DNA from: Phallusia fumigata | Taxonomy: Eukaryota; Chordata; Ascidiacea; Phlebobranchia; Ascidiidae | Direction of reading: 5' to 3' | Assembly: GCA_008931825.1 (NCBI GenBank) | Contig: QXVZ01033163.1 | Coordinates: 50,733 to 114,732, forward strand | Length of the DNA: 64,000 nt | In this document: piece by piece, positions 26,872 to 39,339 of the stretch | Numbering within the stretch: the stretch's first letter is position 1 | How the letters are laid out: each line of letters starts with the position of its first letter | Program-made: the position numbers and the translations under genes | The notes under the pieces: generated by a model | The model's input: only the letters and a program-made list of their open reading frames with translations | What the model was told of the DNA's origin: nothing | Database searches by the model: none

Positions 26872-29800
26872 TTAGGAAATTACGTGACTATTTGATTGGC
26901 GTAGTATTCGAATCTGTTTGGTTTGAATAAGGGTGCTGACAATAAACAGCAAATAGGCGAGCAGGGACATTGTACCCAATAATACTATTACATGAATCGG
27001 CAACAGGATCGACATAAGACCATAGGTTACGGCTACGCCGACAGATTCTGAAGACGTTTGCAGCGATGCTGCCTGAACTTGTTGATGTGGAAAAAGGGAG
27101 GCAAAGCAACTCGGAGTTTGAGTTTTTAACAGAGATCGACTGCACCCGAATGCGATAGACAATAGAAAAAACAGCCACGAGGGGTCGCTGGTGTGCCAAA
27201 GCAATAAAGTGGACAAGGCAATGAGTTCCAAAAACAGAGCACCACCAAAAAGGACACGATGACCGAATGCGGACAGCAGTTTCACAGATAAGTAGCTCGA
27301 CATCACCATTGACAAGGCGTAGGCAAGCATCATGTATGACACGTAGTTCAAACCTGGACACAAAACATGACTCAACGCACGTTAGCGATATATAAGCGAT
27401 CGCTCTATTTTTCAACTTCTGTCTCCCAATAAATCATAGCATATGAAGCACACATAAGCAAAATACGGCATGGGGTTTTTGCCCCGCCGCCATTTCCAAT
27501 TTTACATTACATACCGGTATTGAATTTATTCCTGTGGCCCACCAATCAAATTTTAACATTCCCGAACTTACTGCTTGGTCACATCTCATAAAAAAGATAA
27601 ATTACTGTGCAATCTCACCATAACTGCAGGATATCCAGCTGCCGAAGAAGGTTGCTCTCACGAACGCTTGATACATGCCAATGTGAATCGTGTGGGGCAA
27701 AATCAAAACTGCAACCAGATCGCTCACTAACAGTTTCAGTGTAGATTTTAACCGCGTTGTGGGATGTTCATCTAACTTTTCGTTTTTCATTTCTTTTGCC
27801 TTGTCAGGCGGATCGTGTTTGTCTGGTTCATTCGCTTTATCGTCTTCTTTGTTCGAAAGCAGAACAGATAGTTGCACATCTTTGTCAAGTTGCGATTCTG
27901 TGCCCTCGTGATCAGGAAACGTGTTATCGGGATAATCATTTAAACATAAACTCAGGAAGATGGCTACGCCATTGAGCAGCAAAAATCCCGATGGTATTAG
28001 GTAAAGCGTTGGGTCACTGATATTTAGCGCTGCTTTGTTATCATGTGGCGATGTGTTGTCGTTAAACAACCCGCACGTTTTGTTTACTTTTTCGCTAATG
28101 TTCAATGCAGTGCTGTTTGCATTGTCATGGAATTTCCCCTCAATGAATGAAGCGGAAACCAACATGGCAATCATTACCAAGCTGCCGACTAGCAATGAGC
28201 AGTGCACAAACGAAAAGAAGGTTGCAAACGTTTCTTTGTTGATACGTTTGAACTCTTCGAAGTTGTTTTTTGAGGCATCCCCAGACATGCGAGTGATGTA
28301 AGCAAAAACTGTTGACCATAATATTCCCGCTCCAACACCAAGCAAAGCAGCCGTTGGAATAAGCGTGTATGGACTTGGATAGAAATTTGCTGTAAGAGCA
28401 AAATAAAACGAATTAATTTATTAAACTAAAATGGATATACACTGATAATACATTTGCGCCAGGCCACAAATTGCCTTTGCGGCATACACCATTTACTTTG
28501 CNGGGCAAAATCAAAACTGCAACCAGATCGCTTACTAACAGTTTCAGTGTAGATTTTAATCGCGTTGTGGGATGTTCATCTAACTTTTCGTTTTTCATTT
28601 CTTTTGCCTTGTCAGGCGGATCGTGTTTGTCTGGTTCATTCGCTTTGTCGTCTTCTTTGTTTGAAAGCAGAACAGATAGTTGCACATCTTTGTCAAGTTG
28701 CGATTCTGTGCCCTCGTGATCAGAAAACGTATTATCGGGATAATCATTTAAACATAAACTCAGAAAGATGGATACGCCATTGAGCAGAAAAAATCCCGAT
28801 AGTATTAGATAAAGCGTTGGGTCGCTGATATTTAGCGCTGCTTTGTTATCATGTGGCGATGTGTTGTCGTTAAACAACCCGCACGTTTTGTTTACTTTTT
28901 CACTAATGTTCAATGCAGTGCTGTTTGCATTGTCATGGAATTTCCCCTCAATGAATGAAGCGGAAACCAACATGGCAATCATTACCAAGCTGCCGACTAG
29001 CAATGAGCAGTGCACAAACGAAAAGAAGGTTGCAAACGTTTCTTTGTTGATACGTTTGAACTCTTCGAAGTTGTTTTTTGAGGCATCCCCAGACATGCGA
29101 GTGATGTAAGCAAAAACTGTTGACCATAATATTCCCGCTCCAACACCAAGCAAAGCAGCCGTTGGAATAAGCGTGTATGGACTTGGATAGAAATTTGCTG
29201 TAAGAGCAAAATAAAACGAATTAATTTATTAAACTAAAATGGATATACACTGATAATACATTTGCGCCAGGCCACAAATTGCCTTTGCGGCATACACCAT
29301 TTACTTTGCGGTAGTCGTGAACACGGACATTGTTCGTACCAAGCTTTTCTTGGAAAACTTTAGCGATTACAAACGAAATTGGACATTTTAACTGAACTCG
29401 GGGACTTATGTGTCGTGCTGAACAGTTCAAACAACTCGCAACCGTTTACGACCATTACCTGCGATGTAAAGTTCGTACGAGGAAATGGAACATGCAATTG
29501 TTTTTTTGCAGCCAAATTTTTCTGTAACAAACGATGGAAGCAGAAGAGCTGAAAGGACGAAACAGGTATATAGCACAGCCAGTGCGCTGGTTCCCTTGCT
29601 TTGATTAAGCGAACTTTGTAAACCTGCAAATCACAAAGTAAGCGATTCCTTACACAGTAAGTTGTGGATACATAATTTGAAAACAATATTCAGGTAATTG
29701 CTGTGTTTTGTTTACTACTATTAAACAAAATTAGATTCATTACTATTGAACATATTTTTTAAGAATATGCATTACGCAGCATGCGTACACAACGAAACCG

Positions 29801-29984
29801 TAAATACCAGTGCCTACACTCGATAGACCACTCCAAAAGGCAACAATAATCCCATTACTTGATTTTGACGCATACATAAAATAACATAAGCGATACACTT
29901 ACTTTCCAAAGTCACATATGCAGACTGGTTGAGCAGCAAAGCCAAGCATAGAAGTCGTTTATTGCGTTGAAATCTTGCGTTCAT
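26872..29984 (-). CDS. UNC93A-like: UNC-93-like major-facilitator protein A
   Basis: Multi-pass membrane protein of the UNC-93 family (MFS fold). Relatives include C. elegans UNC-93, a regulator of a K+ channel, and vertebrate UNC93A, whose role is poorly known. Exons in transcript order: 29903-29984, 29459-29623, 27619-28389, 26872-27353, giving 499 residues with consistent phase. It begins MNARFQRNKRLLCL with the first helix, then LQSSLNQSKGTSALAVLY and FGCKKTI, matching the family's N-terminal LQSSLN block, and later NFYPSPYTLIP. A loop with several NxS/T sites (NSTALNIS, NKTC) is probably extracellular; a Lys/Asp/Glu-rich loop is probably cytosolic. The last exon has SRSLLKTQTPS and LQTSSESVGVAV, typical of the C-terminal half. 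Exon 3 is present twice because of the overlap at 28502; the second copy (28503-29197) lacks its 3' part. The paralogue at 31105-33453 has the same exon layout. Confidence 0.88.
27695..28501. repeat. Overlap copy A across UNC-93-like exon 3 (copy B 28503-29309)
   Basis: An 807-base segment before the N at 28502 recurs after it with only a few differences (for example P/L and G/F changes in the encoded helix region). Copy A retains the real 3' end of exon 3 (27619 onward); copy B connects to exons 2 and 1. Joining copy B's 5' side to copy A's 3' side gives a normal gene, so this is an assembly overlap, not an exon duplication. Confidence 0.88.
28503..29309. repeat. Overlap copy B across UNC-93-like exon 3
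   Basis: Second copy of 27695-28501. The exon 3 acceptor used by the gene is here at 29198-29200, and again at 28390-28392 in copy A. Confidence 0.86.
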
Positions 29985-31104
29985 CGTAGACTATCCGTAC
30001 CCCTACGGCTCCAAATTACAACCACTTCTAAGTAAACCGGAAGTAAACTGTTATGGCGCACGAAAAAGGCGTGCAAGCAACTGAATGATTCCCTTTGCCT
30101 CAGGGAACAATGTCGGTGCAACAAAACATACATAGCTCCGTATAAATGAACACTAAATGCGCGGAAATTTTGCACGGACGTCACCACTTGTTCTAGAATA
30201 CAGGTATATGTCAAATGAAACAAAAAATAGAATAAATAAACAATATGCTTGCACCTCAGTACAGTTAGTAATGCCATTTTTTGCAAAAGCTTCCACTGAA
30301 AAACAGTTTTATCACACACACAGAATAATCCTCTGTCAAACAGTACCTTTTTTCAAGGCCTATACTACGTTTTGTTTGCATTTACCGCGGCAGATCTTAT
30401 GTCCACAAAGATTTTATGTTTTCCGATAAGGTGATTTAGCAAAGCGACAGGGCTTGTGAAAGGCCGCTTCATTTTAAGATCCAACTAATGACAAACATTT
30501 TACGGTTTATGTTGGCTTGCTTCATTATTGCATAAAATATAAACTTTGCAGTACCACACGTTATTAGGCAAACCCAATAGGCTACAGTATTGTTAACCGA
30601 CTAACAACAACTGAATTGTAGCTGCAGCACGTTTTACAAAGATCTATCAAATATGCACTCCATTTTTACGCGCACTTTTATACTTTGTGCACTTCGTTCT
30701 AACGTATAAAGCTGTTTCCGGCTTGGTGAATATTTTAGTGCTATTGATCGCTGCAGTCTCTTTCCTGAATGGACCAACAAACTGCTGTATAGAGAGCATG
30801 TATTTAGTTTCGCATTGACGTTGTAAACGTTCTACTTGTTCGGACTTCATTGCTTGTTAAACGTATATGGCAAGTAATAAAAACCTCTCAGCAAACCTGC
30901 CTGTAGCCTGGAGCATTATGTCGTGGTCAAGGAAAATCAAATACTGTTTACAACTAACAGGCCATACGGAGGTTTGCAATCTCTAACGCTTGCAAACTAC
31001 TTGTCAAGGTTTGCTTTAAGTGTTCCACTTCAATGTCAAGAACCGCGCGTACGTCAGTGTAAACTTTTTTCTGTTTGTTGTGAGTAGCAGGTGGTGCGGA
31101 ACGT
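29985..31104. other. Spacer between the two UNC-93-like genes
   Basis: No supported exon on either strand. It should contain the promoter of the left paralogue (start at 29984) and the 3' untranslated region of the right one. An AATAAA on the minus strand at 31104-31109 overlaps the stop codon of the right gene. Confidence 0.45.
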
Positions 31105-33453
31105 TTATTTTCCGCAACTGATATTTCGAAATTTTGGGTTGTCTTGTATCAGTACGCAGACGTTCACCAGCAAGTATGCAAGTAGCGACATCGCAATTAA
31201 AAGCGCGATTACATGAATTGGTGCAAGACAAGACATAAGGCCGAAGGTCACTGACACGCCAATGGCTTCCGAAGCAGATTGCAAGGATGCTGCCTGACCT
31301 TGTTTGTGTTGAAAGAAGGTAGCAAAGAAACTCGGTGTTTGAGTTTTCAGCAGAGACCGACTGCTCCCAAGGGCAACAGTAACAAGAAAAAACGGCCACA
31401 CGGTGTCACTTGTGTGCCACAGTAACAAAGTAATTAAAACAATGAGTTCCAAGAACAGGGACAGGCCAAATAAGACACGATGGTTAAATATTGCCAGTAG
31501 TTTGGCGGATGTGTAGCTGGTTAACAGTGACGTCAAGGCAAAGACAAGCATCATGTACGACACGTAATATAATCCTGTAACGAAAGGGAAACCCATGAAT
31601 TATTTGGGGAAACTGTACTCGGACAAATTTTAAAAAGACTTAAGCAAAAGTTACTACATGTCATACTAGACATAAATGGCCCTCGGGTTGCCACCCGATG
31701 TAACGATTATAGCTATTCTGGGGACAGTCCCATTGCCAGAAACCAATTAGTTGAATACAGATTAAAGCTGCTTACAGTATAGCTTGGTCCGACACTACTA
31801 GCCTGGCATTAGGTCGAGCATTTCAAGCTATGCTGCTGTTTTTTAAAAAGCCTTTGCTTACTACAGCGTCACCGTCAAATTATTAAACACTTACCAAAGT
31901 TACAAGAAATCCAACTGGCAAAATAGGCTGGGTAAGGTAATGCTTGCCCCATGCCGACGTGAATAGCGTGGGGTAACAACAGTACCGCTACTAGGTCGGT
32001 AGCCAAAAGCTTTAAGGTAGCTTTTAGGGGCGCCGATGGATGTTTTTCTTTGGTTGTTTTGCCATCTTCAATGCTTTGCTCTGGTACTACAGGCAAAGAG
32101 TGATCTTCTGAACCGACAGTTTTATCTTCTTCGTTATTTACATCGGACGAAAACTTTACAGTTTCAACAAATTGCGGGCTGGGTAAGGTGTGTTCGGAAT
32201 AATCGTCTAGGCAAGAACTTAACACCATTGATATGGCATTAAGCAGCAAGAATCCCGACAAAATGACATAAAGCGTCAAATTGCTAATATTCAGTGCTGA
32301 ACCATTTTTCGATGGTGTAACATTCTCATGAAACAACCCACACGTTTTGTTTGGTTTTTCGCTGATGTTTACGTCAGTGCTGTTCAAATTGACAGTGTAA
32401 GCATCTTCAATAGAGGAAACGGAAAAAAGCATGGCAATCATGACTAAACTTCCGACAACCATGGAACAGAACACAAACACAAAAAGTGTAGCAAAAGTCT
32501 CCTTGTTGATTCGGTTAAACTCCTCAAAATTGTTTTTTGACGCATGACTGGACATGCGAGTGACGTAGGTAAAAGCGGTTCGCCAATAGATTCCGGATCC
32601 GATACCAAGCAAAGCAGCCGCTGGAATTAGCGTATACGGACTTGGGTAGAAATTTGCTAAAAAATGATATGACATGATGCGTTATGTACTTTTTTTAGGA
32701 GTTTGGGATGGTTTTGATAAAGATTATATTTTTTCATGACCGCACAATGAGGCTTCCGACATGCTGCCGTCTAAATTACTCAATTATTAAACAGCTTCTG
32801 ACTTTGTTAGTGCTGCAAACAAACAAACCATTCCACAGCCATTGAAAAACCTTCACACGAAAGCAGCTTATTTACATCAAGTCATAAACAAACGTCTACG
32901 ACTCTTACCAATGATGTACAACCCATATGCACCAAGGGAAGACAAAATGCTTTTTTTGCAGCCAAATTTGCTGATAACGTATGATGGTAGAAGAAGTGCT
33001 GAAAGGACCATACACACATATAGCACAGCCAGCGCATTTGTTCCTTTTCTCTGGTTCAGTGAACTCTGTAGGCCTGCAAATAAAGACTAATTCACTTTAC
33101 AATGCTCTTGTGTGGTAATATATCATTGCGTTCATAAACGAATTGATTCTCTCAACCCGAATGGCACCAAAACCATTACAGGCCGAATTCAAGCCATCCC
33201 ACAAACCGGAAATATTCCACACAACAACTTAGAATTGGTATGAAGAATGGCAAGCATGTAAATGAAATTCATTGCTTAGCGCTGGACATTTTATGTCTGA
33301 AACCACTTTCGTTAAAAGTAAAAACCTACGTGCCAAACAGTGGTAAAAATCCTGAAAGGTCTTAAAAAACTTACTTTCCAAAGTTGAGAAGGCAGACTGG
33401 TTGAGAAGGAAAGTAAAGCACAAAAGCATTTTGTTGCGACGAAATCGTTCCAT
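31105..33453 (-). CDS. UNC93A-like: UNC-93-like major-facilitator protein B
   Basis: Tandem paralogue of the gene at 26872-29984. Exons in transcript order: 33375-33453, 32909-33073, 31895-32656, 31105-31574, giving 491 residues, all phases consistent. It starts MERFRRNKMLLCF with a first helix, followed by LQSSLNQRKGTNALAVLY and FGCKKSI, then NFYPSPYTLIPAAALLG, an N-glycosylation-rich loop (NISEKPNKTCG), a variable acidic loop and the C-terminal half with SRSLLKTQTPSFFATFF. Exon lengths and phases match the paralogue (165-nt exon 2 in both), so the pair arose by duplication of the whole gene. Residue identity by eye is clearly high in helices and low in the acidic loop. No disabling change is seen, so both genes look intact. 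The transport substrate, if any, is unknown for the family. Confidence 0.9.
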
Positions 33454-34322
33454 TTTGATAGATATTACTGCATGCAGCTATGATTTGCTATTACCAACAA
33501 TCTCTTGCCATTGTACTGTACGTCAAAACCGAACACTACAGCAACAAAAGTGCTAGCTGTGCAAGGTGTTCCGGCCGTTCTGCATGGCCGAATACGCTGT
33601 TTGCTAGTTTACGGTTGATGTTTGTTCGCTACCTTGAACTTCACGCAGGGAAATGTCGTTTTTTGTCCTTAGGCTATATCGTACAACAGCATTGTCAATA
33701 TTATTTCGAAATTGGTGTGCTTTTACCAAGACAACAACACTATCTGATATGTCGTGGTGCTTTTCTTTAAATGAGTATGCTGACTGGTACAACCAACAGA
33801 CGATAAGGAAAACTTAGTTTAACTAGGTTGCTTCTAGTTACAGCAAACACGACTTGGCCATCACGGACCAGACGAAAGTGTTTTTCTCTTTACTCACCAC
33901 GACAGAGCTCCCACGCACTTCGTAGTTTTGGTCATTAATTTTGTAGTTGCGGAAAACAGTCGCAAGTTTGGTTTCGCGCGAAATTCGCTACAAAGGTGTA
34001 CGATTTTCGTGAACGGTCGCGAATGTGTTTACGTGACTGTCGCTTTCAAGCATGCAAGCATGTTAACACTTGACGTTGCAAAGATACGAAGACGCTTGCT
34101 TCATGCAATATTCATGTCGCAAGAAGGCCACACGGAGTTTTCGGTTCATTCGAGTGTCCTCGTGCTGCGCCCTGCAATGCTACCGCGTAGAAACAGTCGT
34201 TATTGTTACGAATCAGAAACGTAATTACGGGCGAAGCCTAAAATCAGTTGCAGTTGCAAGATTCAGTAGGAACTATTTTCAGCATCATAAACGTGCTCAC
34301 ATAAGGTAGATCTCATAGCATT
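33454..34322. promoter_or_regulatory. Divergent intergenic region, likely promoters for both sides
   Basis: An 869-base space separates two divergently transcribed start codons: UNC-93-like B (minus, 33453) and the unrecognised gene (plus, 34323). No coding exon is seen, although it is long enough to hold 5' untranslated exons. Position alone suggests promoter function for both genes; no specific element was identified. Confidence 0.35.
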
Positions 34323-35697
34323 ATGGGCTCCGGTAACACCAAGGTAAAGAAAATGAAGAAAACTTCAAATAAAGAAGAAAAGGGATCAGAAAGACATCAA
34401 GAAACTGTTAATGGTTCCGGAAAATCGATCGATGATTCCTCACCCGCCTCGGGACGTTCTGACAATAATAATAACGGAAAGCAAAAGCCGGAAATACAGC
34501 CTCTAAAAGATGGTGACGACTGGGTGGGGCCAGGTATGATAGCTGATGATACGCGACATGGTGTGACCGCTGCAGACCTAATGATAGGAAAACAGCGTTT
34601 GAAACCAACCCGGCGATGCACCAATAACAATTGTAATAAGACCGTGCGCAGCCAAGGTGATAAGGTGAGGGTCTTTTTAATTTTGGTGGTTTTGAGTTAA
34701 TATGATTTCCTTTTAATAGAATATACGTCATAAGCATCAGCGTTTCGAACACGTTGTTTAAACGTCGTGAATCATACATTTGGCAGCGTAAAATGCGCAT
34801 AATGTTATGTTACCAATAGCAGAAAGTTCCGATGGTTAAAATAAGTAAAGCCAGAGCGCTCCCGTGATTATGTCATCCGTAATGGGTTCTGTGCAGAACA
34901 ATCGCAAGTACCCACATCCTAAACCGCGGTTATTGCGTGGCGCATCCACTTCCGATCGGAATCAACCTCACAGCAGCGACAGAGGAACAAACACTAGAGT
35001 TACTAACTGCACCGGTATGCGTCTTTCAACCAGGGTCGAGGTAAAAATGATAAGTTCCACATCTACTTGCATGTTGTCAAGTATACATTGTGTTGGAAAT
35101 GTTCAGTTTTCACCTTTTTTGCTTATTTGTGATTTTTAAACCCGCGAAGCTAGTAACCCAACTTAACTGGCTGTATGGTTGGAAGTTTGAAAGGATCCTT
35201 TAATTACCAATTTCCATTAATGGTACCATATATGTTCCATTCCAGGAGAGCGACCCAATGTTTCACTTTATTTCCTATCAATTATTTAACCTGGTAACTG
35301 CGCTGCGATATAGGTTGGCGCGAAGGAAACGCAATGCTGTCAAGGAATTTCGCCAGAGGTCGATCGTCTTGCATTGGAGGTCTTTGGCGAAAGCGAAGGT
35401 CATCAGTTGTGCGTTGAAAACGAAAAGGCCATTTCGCGACTAACTGTTGAACTTCGGTCAAATCGCCAACCTTTGCCTGCTCCAAGATTGTCGAAAAGCC
35501 GAAGCATTAAAAAAATTCGGGATTTTTCCAGCGATGCCGGATATTTTGGTACAACCAAAAACAATACAACAACTAAAGAAGAAAAGAAGAGTGTAAATCT
35601 GAGCAAATCGAGATCACACGGACAACAGCTCTATGATGATTATGACGTTTACTTAATGGCTGAAATAGAACGCGAGTTTGGACATTGTTTTGGATAA
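34323..35697 (+). CDS. Unrecognised Ser/Lys-rich protein, possibly N-myristoylated
   Basis: Family not recognised. The proposed exons are 34323-34664, 34897-35014 and 35357-35697 (266 residues, phase consistent). ATG 34323 gives MGSGNT, which has glycine at position 2 and threonine at position 6 as N-myristoyl-transferase substrates do, followed by a basic cluster (KVKKMKK); together these suggest membrane attachment. The remainder is low in hydrophobics, with poly-Asn, NNNCNKT, a Pro/Arg-rich stretch (KYPHPKPRLLRG), LSKSRSIKKIRDF, and an acidic/Tyr end (LYDDYDVYLMAEIEREFG). The third exon is least certain. An alternative acceptor at 35244-35245 is also in phase but meets a stop at 35287-35289, giving a shorter protein; the chosen CAG at 35354-35356 has a poor pyrimidine tract. 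No membrane helix or catalytic motif is visible. Confidence 0.5.
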
Positions 35698-36854
35698 ACC
35701 CTCGCTGAGTGATCAAGTTTGGTTAAGGTCACAGTGTCGATATTTTTTAAACAACGTGTTAATTTGACGACGCTTTGTAAATATAAGCTTGTAAGATGCA
35801 ACGACTAGAGGGCGAAAGTGTACAAAGGAGACGCCTGTGTAAGCCCAGTACAGTAAATCAGTTTGATATTATTATTAATACTGTACAAATACAACATTTT
35901 GTGTTTGGTTTTTACTGCAACACTGAAAAATTGTATTCGGAAAATAAAAAAATAGTTACAAAAACTGATTGAACAGTAGCTTTCGTACTGAAAAGCACAC
36001 ACGGAACTAAGCAGTACTTGGTAACGAATACCGGAAGTCAACCACTCCATCACCAAAGACACTTTGTTGGTGACCACGTCAGGCTTCCTTCAATACAAAT
36101 AACAATGCGCTTTCTTTGCTATTATTATAAGAGAGACGAAGAAGGCAGGGTAGCAGGTATTGTCAGTTAAGACCGAAAAGACGGATGCCGTCATATGTTT
36201 TGCTTCTTTATGATAAGAAGCGACTTGGACATGACAGAGAAATTGGCAAGCAATGCATGAATTAAATTCGTGATTTTCTTCGGCTTCGTCAACGCTTTTA
36301 ACTGTTAGTCATGGTTTATGCTGACGCTGCTTCATGACAGGTTATACGTGGGCTTAACTCTTCAAGCACAGCTCAGAGATAAATGCAGCAGGTTATCGTT
36401 CGAGGGTCAAAAGTGTATTAGTCCAGCAGTTTGGAAAAAAAATTAAAGCGTAATAAAACTGGGTGTGAGCCTATGTAAGTGAGTGTATGGGACCGCAATA
36501 GTAAAAACGCCTTCTAGGAGAAGTGAATGTGATATCAAAGCAAACCTAATAGAAGAAATATTTAGGAAGATAACAAATTTAAACTAGTTTACCGTGTTCC
36601 GCGGGTCGACCAGCGTTTGACGGACGTATACTAAAGTACCCTGAAACAAACAATCAATTAGTGCACTAATGCAAATGTTAACCTCCATTTGGACCTTCTA
36701 TTGGCATTGTAGCTACAAAAATTAACTATATGTGGCTAGGAAATTATCGGTTCTGGAAACACGTAACACAAAAGGCTCATAACAACCAAAATTTTTTAAG
36801 GTTTTTTCAACATTTTTATTGGTTTTGTCGGAGAAAATTACATTGGAAGTCAGC
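35698..36854. other. Intergenic, no gene seen
   Basis: AT-rich sequence with no recognised exon, RNA gene or element. It should include the 3' untranslated region of the preceding gene and the promoter of the Ig-like receptor gene. Confidence 0.45.
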
Positions 36855-39333
36855 ATGTTTTTTGTGATTGCCGTATTAGTTCTGCTTTCAGTCGCTGAAG
36901 GTCGGATTCCAAAAGGTAAGTTTGTGGACATTGGAATTGTTTGTTCGTGTAAAGTTCTACATGTGGTATAGACCAGGGATGTGCAACATTTTTTAATGGC
37001 CAAATACAATTAACCGCATTAGACTGCGGGCAGCACCTTTGTTTAACACAGGTTGGATTCGTATTATTGCATATCAAGAAAAAACATTCCGTTTACAAAG
37101 GAATCAGTTTTCGTCACTCGCTTTTCTTTCCTTTCCTAGGATTGTTGTGCTTTGTGGACTGGATAACGAAACGATTTAATTTTTTGTCATTGAATATTGC
37201 AACGGAAAAAATCTGTTCCTTTGGCTATTATACATGTTTCTAGCCATTCCAGTAAAGTGTGTCATTTCGTACATTTAAAAAAATATTCTTCATAAATTAT
37301 GCTTCCCGAAGGCTGCAGTGTTTTTTTTACAAAAGAACTTGGATGTTAAATTCCCTAGACATTAGGCATAAGTAATTAATTTAAAGGGTTATCCATAACC
37401 CGCAGTTGTGCATTTACCCTTTTCAGATCCCACATTAATTCAATGCAATACTTTTCTTACAGTTTGCGAACTAATATCGCCTTTTACGGTGATCGTGAAC
37501 CCAATCGAGGTCGGAATAGAAACATCAATAACTTTTGCAGTAAATGCAACCTGTATCAGCCCAAGGTGCCGTAGTCGCCTCTTATTCAACAACAGTAAGT
37601 CATCCGCTGCTTTAAACAAACAAAGACGCGCTGATCGCATACGAGATGACGTGCTGTATTCACTCCGAAAGTATAAAGTATGGTTGCAACAGCGCGTTTA
37701 GGTGACTAACAGCACGTTTTTATCGCGTAAAATTTTTAAACTCGTACTGCCTTAATCTGCATAAAGCAGCAAAAATGTACGCAAGTTTCGGTTGTACGTA
37801 ATATCTGACTGTACTAAGTGAAACCCAATCGGCCAGCCGATTTGTTACCAAAGACACTGCGTATTTTAATTTCAGAAGTACTACAGAATTTCTACCTTAT
37901 CAACAACACACAGTTCGTTTTGCATTTTGTCAAAGTAAGTAAGCCTATGTAAACCAATAGGAAGAAATATTAACTTTAACACGATTTGGAGTAAACATAA
38001 TATCAGCGTTGTCTAATACCGTAGAAGTAATTTTCCAAATGGTGACGGTATGAAATGTTTTAAAGGTAAATCCAACCGACTTTGGAAACTACACCCTTTT
38101 CCATTTTAAACCCAACGTCACAGGATCTTGTGAGTCGTACCAGTTTGAAGTTACTCAATTACAGCCCTCATTTTGGACGGACTTTTTACAATTTTACATT
38201 TGGCCTGTTGTCAGCGGGGTGGTTGTTTTAGTGGTCATAATTCTAGTGGCGTGTTTGGCTAGATGTAAAACCAACAACCTAGAAAGAAAAATCGACGAGC
38301 TTCGAGATTTGACCGAAGGTACGTCGCCTTGCTGTTAACTTCTAGAAAGGTTGCGACTTTAAGCGGAATGTTTTGCCAGAACAAACCAGGAAAATGAAGT
38401 ACGCCGAAAAAATGAACACATTTGACAACGCGGAATTAGATCAAACAAGGTAAGAAAAGTGTGTGTCACGTCTTTGTCCTCGTCTTTTAAAAGATCTTGT
38501 TTTTTAAACAAAGTAGTATGCCAAACACTCCCAACGGACAACGACCGAATCACCTTGAAGTTCAATCAACACCCTCTTATCCCCCTCCATCTCCACCGGT
38601 TAACACGCGACAACAGTAAGCGTACCCTCAAAGAGTCGCACTTTTTACGTGTATATAGCTGTGTAGTTAATCGGTATGTTAAACATAATGTGAATAGTTG
38701 ATAATTACCCACTTTTGGCAAAAACAGTTCCAAAAAACCTTTCTGGTTTGTTTAAGACCAAGCCATTCGTTTTGTTGTTGAGTTAAATATGTCTACTTCG
38801 CAACTTAGCCATCGCATCATCATCACATTTAAATAGAATAGAGGCAGGTTTAAAACGTTTGTTTTAGCACGTGGACTGCTACTTTTTAGACCTCTTTATA
38901 CTAAAACGAATGACTTACGATAAACAAATACAACCTTAGAGAATACTATGTGTTTTTGAAATGAAGGAAAAAAAGTCCAACAAACAGAACGGGCAGTCAC
39001 CACTTCTATGACCAGTGTCAACCTGTGAAGGACCGACCTCCATTCCCCCCACCCGCAAGCGCGAGAGACCCGGAAAATCCTATGTACGACACTGTGGCCC
39101 CAGATGAGAACTTATCAAGACCGGTCAAGTTTGTGCGGTCAGTTAAGAGTCTGGTAAAGGGAAACAGCAGGAAATTCGGTCAGCAGTTTGGGCGAAAATA
39201 CGGGAACATCAGCGCAATTAATATTCCTGCGTTTAAGGTCGTATCACACTCTGCTCAGCACGCAAACTCGCTGCCAAATTATGATGACGTTGAGTTTGAA
39301 CCTGAACCCGCTACGTCAGGCACTAATTACTGA
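36855..39333 (+). CDS. Type I membrane protein with Ig-like ectodomain and Tyr/Pro-rich tail
   Basis: Receptor-like protein of 348 residues; no named orthologue recognised. Exons: 36855-36915, 37427-37594, 37876-37934, 38066-38318, 38380-38449, 38517-38615, 38997-39333; the phase holds at every junction. It begins with a signal peptide (MFFVIAVLVLLSVAEG). The ectodomain has several cysteines and NxT sites; ITFAVNATC and then DFGNYTL resemble the B strand and the D-x-G-x-Y turn of an Ig-like fold, though the usual final cysteine is replaced. One transmembrane helix spans about 139-161 (GVVVLVVIILVACLA), followed by RCK. The cytoplasmic tail carries a charged helix, PPPSPPV and PPFPPP (SH3-type ligands), two tyrosines in YxxV context (MYDTV, NYDDV), and a basic patch. 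The last acceptor (38994-38996) has a weak pyrimidine tract but is the one that keeps the frame. Signalling adaptor or immune-type receptor roles are inference only. Confidence 0.72.
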
Positions 39334-39339
39334 AGTAAA

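Noticed and set aside
27690-28301. Several plus-strand open frames opposite the UNC-93-like exon 3
   Set aside because: Shadows of a well-supported minus-strand membrane-protein exon; they repeat in the overlap copy for the same reason.
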